From Arsenicibacter rosenii (GTDB lineage Bacteria; Bacteroidota; Bacteroidia; Cytophagales; Spirosomataceae): 54,704 bases of DNA. Shown one piece after another: positions 52,221 to 54,704 of the stretch. The notes under the pieces are model-generated. The model was not told the origin of the DNA. It searched no databases and was given only the letters and a program-made list of their open reading frames with translations. The first letter of the stretch is position 1. Each line of letters opens with the position of its first letter. Both the position numbers and the translations under genes were made by a program. The stretch is taken from positions 1 to 54,704 of the forward strand of contig NZ_MORL01000032.1 in NCBI RefSeq assembly GCF_001870735.1. Reading direction: 5' to 3'.

Positions 52221-54704
52221 TTATGGCAGCGTCGCTACCCTTGATTTCGTTTTCCGGATTACGGCCGGTACACAGATCTCCGCCGGGCACTGGCAATTGG
52301 TTACCACATCTACCCGGACATCCCGGTAGCAACCCAGTGCACTATATACCCGGACGGTATATGGCTGATCCCCCGCGAGGTTAGCCGCAATCACGCCATT
52401 GGCCGGTATCGCCGTCAGCACCGGATTTACCGTCGTGAAGCTGCCTCCCGCCGAGATCGCAACGCTGTATGAGGTCGGATCGCCCAGGCCCGTTACCGTC
52501 AGCTGGCCGTTTTGTTGCGGCTGGCTCGCAATACAGGTTGGCGACTTCGCCATTACCGAGAAGAGCGGTACGCTGTCGGCTTCAATCACAACCGGACAGC
52601 AGGACAGATCCGGACATAACCCCGGTGCATCGTTTACCACAACCCGGTACTCACCAAAGGCCGTTGCTGTAAATGTATTGACCGGGCCTTCGTATGCTTT
52701 CACTTCAGAACCTGTAACCGGTTTAAAGAACCATTGATATAAACTGTAACCGGCAGGCGCAGAAAGTTCATATTCAAAAGTAGCTCCCGCACAGACTTTT
52801 ACTGGTACTGAGGTACAAACTTTTGCAATAGCTCCCGGAATTATCGCCGTGTTGTAGACCACACCTTCTTCCGTGATGCTGGCAGAAAATACCAGAGTAA
52901 CGGTCGCACTCGCCGGCAGGCTTGGAATAGTCCACTGGCTCACCGGATTTCCGGGCGAGAACGTACCGGTCGACACGTTGATTGAACCAGTCTGAATCGC
53001 TAATCCGCTGCTTACAGAATCGCGAACCACAACATTGGTTGCTGCACTCGGCCCACCGTTACTGACAATCAGCGTATACGTGATCAGATCACCTACTTTG
53101 GCACGACTGGCACTCACGAGTTTTACGATGGAGAGCGATGTCTGTTCGTTCACACTGACGGTCACCGAACCAGTGGCTACGCACTGACCGGTTGCACAGG
53201 AAGCGGTGTAGGTAGTGGTGACTACCGGATTGACAATAATATTCGGCTGCCCGTTATACTGGCTGCCTGCCGACCAGGTCAGCGTCCCGCTCTGACAACC
53301 GGTAGCCGTCAGGGTGACACTCTGCCCGGCCGTTGCGGTCTGACTCGAAGCAGTGACCGCTAAGGTATTTCCGATGCCGACAGACACCGGAATGACCAGT
53401 GTCAGCACCGGACTGCCCAGCAAGCTCGCCGTGACAGTTAAGCCCTGGGTGCCGCTCAGTAATCCGTCGACGGTAGCTACACCGGCTGAGTTTACCGCAC
53501 TGACCGTAGCACCTACCGGACCGGTTATGGCCAGTTGAACGAGCGGGTTGGTGAGGCCAAAATTAAGCGGTACCAGCGTCAGAGACAGGGTCTGCCCCAA
53601 ACAAATCACATTGTTTAATGCAACATCCAGCAATGGCGCCACCACCGTCAGGTTGATGATCGTCGTCGGGCTCACACACGTTCCGTTACCGCAAACCAGC
53701 GACAAGGTCTGTACGCCAAGTGCTGAAGTCGATACCGGTACGATGCCCTGCACCGGATTCAGCAGTGTTCCCAATGTCCCGGCCGGACACAGGCCGGTCA
53801 GGGATACCGTGCTGCCTACCACTGTTGTCAGCGTTGTGGGTAATGATGGTGGCAATAAGCTGCCCACATTCACCGGAATCGGCAAGGTCAGTACCGGATT
53901 CCCCAGCACACTGGCGGTCAGCGTCAGCGTTGACGGGCCGGTTGGCAGACCATTGACCGTTAAGACACCGTCCGGACCAAGCGCCGAGATGGTGGCCCCT
54001 ACCGGACCGGTTACGGCCAGCTGAATGAGCGGATTCGTCAGCCCGAAGTTGACCGGTAACAGCGTCAGCGACAGCGGTCCGTTAATGCAGGCAATCGTGC
54101 TGGTCAGTACCTGTACGATTGGCGCGACAATTGACAGGTTGACGATGCTTGTCGGGCTCAGACAGGTTCCGTTACCGCAGACGAGTGACAGGGTCTGTAC
54201 CCCAACGGCCGTGGTTGATATGGGAATGACGTTTTGCAGCGGATTCAGCAGCGTACCCAGCGTACCGGTCGGACACAGGCCCGATAAGGATAACGTACTG
54301 CCAACGAGGGCCGTCAGCGTCGATGGCAGCGATGGAGCAAACGGGATGGGCAGCGTCGTCACCGGCAACGGCAGACTGAGCACCTGAGTACCCGCCACGC
54401 TGACACTAACCGTTAGTGTGGTTGTACCCGATGTCAGGCCGCTTACCGTTAAAGCACCATCCGGCCCTAAGACAGACACCGTTGTATTGGCCGGACCGCT
54501 CACACCCACACGGATCAGCGGGTTGGCCAGACTGAAGTTGCCCGGCAGAACGGTTAAGGACAGGTTCTGCCCTACACACACCAGTCCTCCCTGCAATACC
54601 TGAAGCAGCGGAGCCACCACGCTCAGGTTCAGAATACTGGTCGGGCTTAAACAGGTTCCGTTACCACAGACAAGCGACAGGGTCTGTACCCCAACGGCCG
54701 TGGT
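52221..54704 (-). CDS. Giant repetitive secreted surface protein, C-terminal part (5' end outside window)
   Basis: At least 827 residues are visible, and the frame stays open to the right edge, where the repeat pattern continues; the GTG near 54620 is not a real start. From the N-terminal side it has repeats of about 162 residues, each with LVCGNGTC, a hydrophobic NLSVVAP/NLTVVAP turn, NFGLTNPL and GPVGATxSA. An Ig-like domain follows (GCQSGTLTWSAGSQYNGQP), then a DUF11 domain (SLSIVKLVSASRAKVGDLIT), a PKD-like part with AGYSLYQWFFKP, and a Cys-rich end (TNCQCPAEICVPAVI). This is probably an adhesin-like surface protein. No T9SS sorting domain is recognised. Confidence 0.85.
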   Translation of the reverse strand, partial: TTAVGVQTLSLVCGNGTCLSPTSILNLSVVAPLLQVLQGGLVCVGQNLSLTVLPGNFSLANPLIRVGVSGPANTTVSVLGPDGALTVSGLTSGTTTLTVSVSVAGTQVLSLPLPVTTLPIPFAPSLPSTLTALVGSTLSLSGLCPTGTLGTLLNPLQNVIPISTTAVGVQTLSLVCGNGTCLSPTSIVNLSIVAPIVQVLTSTIACINGPLSLTLLPVNFGLTNPLIQLAVTGPVGATISALGPDGVLTVNGLPTGPSTLTLTASVLGNPVLTLPIPVNVGSLLPPSLPTTLTTVVGSTVSLTGLCPAGTLGTLLNPVQGIVPVSTSALGVQTLSLVCGNGTCVSPTTIINLTVVAPLLDVALNNVICLGQTLSLTLVPLNFGLTNPLVQLAITGPVGATVSAVNSAGVATVDGLLSGTQGLTVTASLLGSPVLTLVIPVSVGIGNTLAVTASSQTATAGQSVTLTATGCQSGTLTWSAGSQYNGQPNIIVNPVVTTTYTASCATGQCVATGSVTVSVNEQTSLSIVKLVSASRAKVGDLITYTLIVSNGGPSAATNVVVRDSVSSGLAIQTGSINVSTGTFSPGNPVSQWTIPSLPASATVTLVFSASITEEGVVYNTAIIPGAIAKVCTSVPVKVCAGATFEYELSAPAGYSLYQWFFKPVTGSEVKAYEGPVNTFTATAFGEYRVVVNDAPGLCPDLSCCPVVIEADSVPLFSVMAKSPTCIASQPQQNGQLTVTGLGDPTSYSVAISAGGSFTTVNPVLTAIPANGVIAANLAGDQPYTVRVYSALGCYRDVRVDVVTNCQCPAEICVPAVIRKTKSRVATLP
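53640..54704 (-). repeat. Tandem 486-489 base coding repeats
   Basis: The segment encoding CGNGTC recurs at about 53676, 54162 and 54651, giving spacings of 486 and 489 bases. The two right-hand copies are close to identical at nucleotide level over the last 50 bases. At least two complete units and part of a third lie in the window, and more are expected beyond it. Confidence 0.8.

Overview
The window looks like a chromosomal segment of a Bacteroidota member of the Cytophagales, probably Spirosoma-like (Spirosomaceae). The signs are TonB-linked outer-membrane barrels with carboxypeptidase-regulatory-like N-termini, a type IX secretion (T9SS) gliding-motility C-terminal domain, LytS/LytTR and GAF/sigma-54 regulators, rhamnogalacturonan-degrading enzymes, and promoters of the Bacteroidota TAnnTTTG type. 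Most genes are moderately GC-rich. Two stretches (about 32.9-35.0 kb and 43.2-45.7 kb) are clearly AT-rich and look acquired.

Layout. 0.1-6.0 kb: a rhamnogalacturonan-I locus (GH105 hydrolase, a broken fused remnant, PL11 lyase, CE12 acetylesterase, GH30 hydrolase). 6.0-8.0 kb: a minus-strand trio (NTF2-like, GNAT, nitrilase family). 8.3-11.0 kb: a TonB-dependent receptor. 11.0-16.4 kb: methyltransferase, two short-chain dehydrogenases, a Thr/Pro-rich outer-membrane barrel protein, an NmrA-like reductase and a MarR regulator whose putative operator occurs twice. 16.6-21.1 kb: an outer-membrane barrel receptor divergent from an OmpR/histidine kinase pair. 21.2-27.8 kb: a large secreted SGNH/Ig/DUF11 protein, an MBL hydrolase, a small lipoprotein, a small membrane protein and a membrane-spanning AraC-TPR regulator. 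28.0-32.4 kb: a second barrel receptor divergent from a LytS/LytTR pair. 32.4-35.2 kb: decayed insertion sequences and AT-rich orphan genes. 35.3-42.8 kb: glyoxalase-type dioxygenase, Dps, a TPR histidine kinase convergent with a REC-GAF-sigma54 regulator, and an AraC regulator. 42.8-46.1 kb: an AT-rich T9SS surface-protein gene bracketed by a true and a degenerate copy of the ctlX 3' end. 45.8-49.5 kb: a guanidino-compound operon (creatininase family, arginine deiminase family, CtlX) and divergent YjbQ. 49.8-52.0 kb: sufC-sufD. 52.2 kb to the right edge: the C-terminal part of a giant repetitive surface protein, cut by the window.

The genes suggest a plant-polysaccharide-associated heterotroph with heavy envelope sensing. 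Two outer-membrane barrels are each transcribed away from an adjacent two-component system, with candidate regulator sites between them. Intergenic spaces carry several short perfect palindromes with the same geometry but different sequences, and two of them supply the stop codon of the neighbouring gene. I saw no tRNA, rRNA, CRISPR array or phage module. I could not identify one clearly new multi-gene defence or biosynthetic system. The strongest candidates for novelty are the ctlX-flanked AT-rich insertion, the palindromic repeat set, and the receptor/regulator pairs with visible operator-like repeats.
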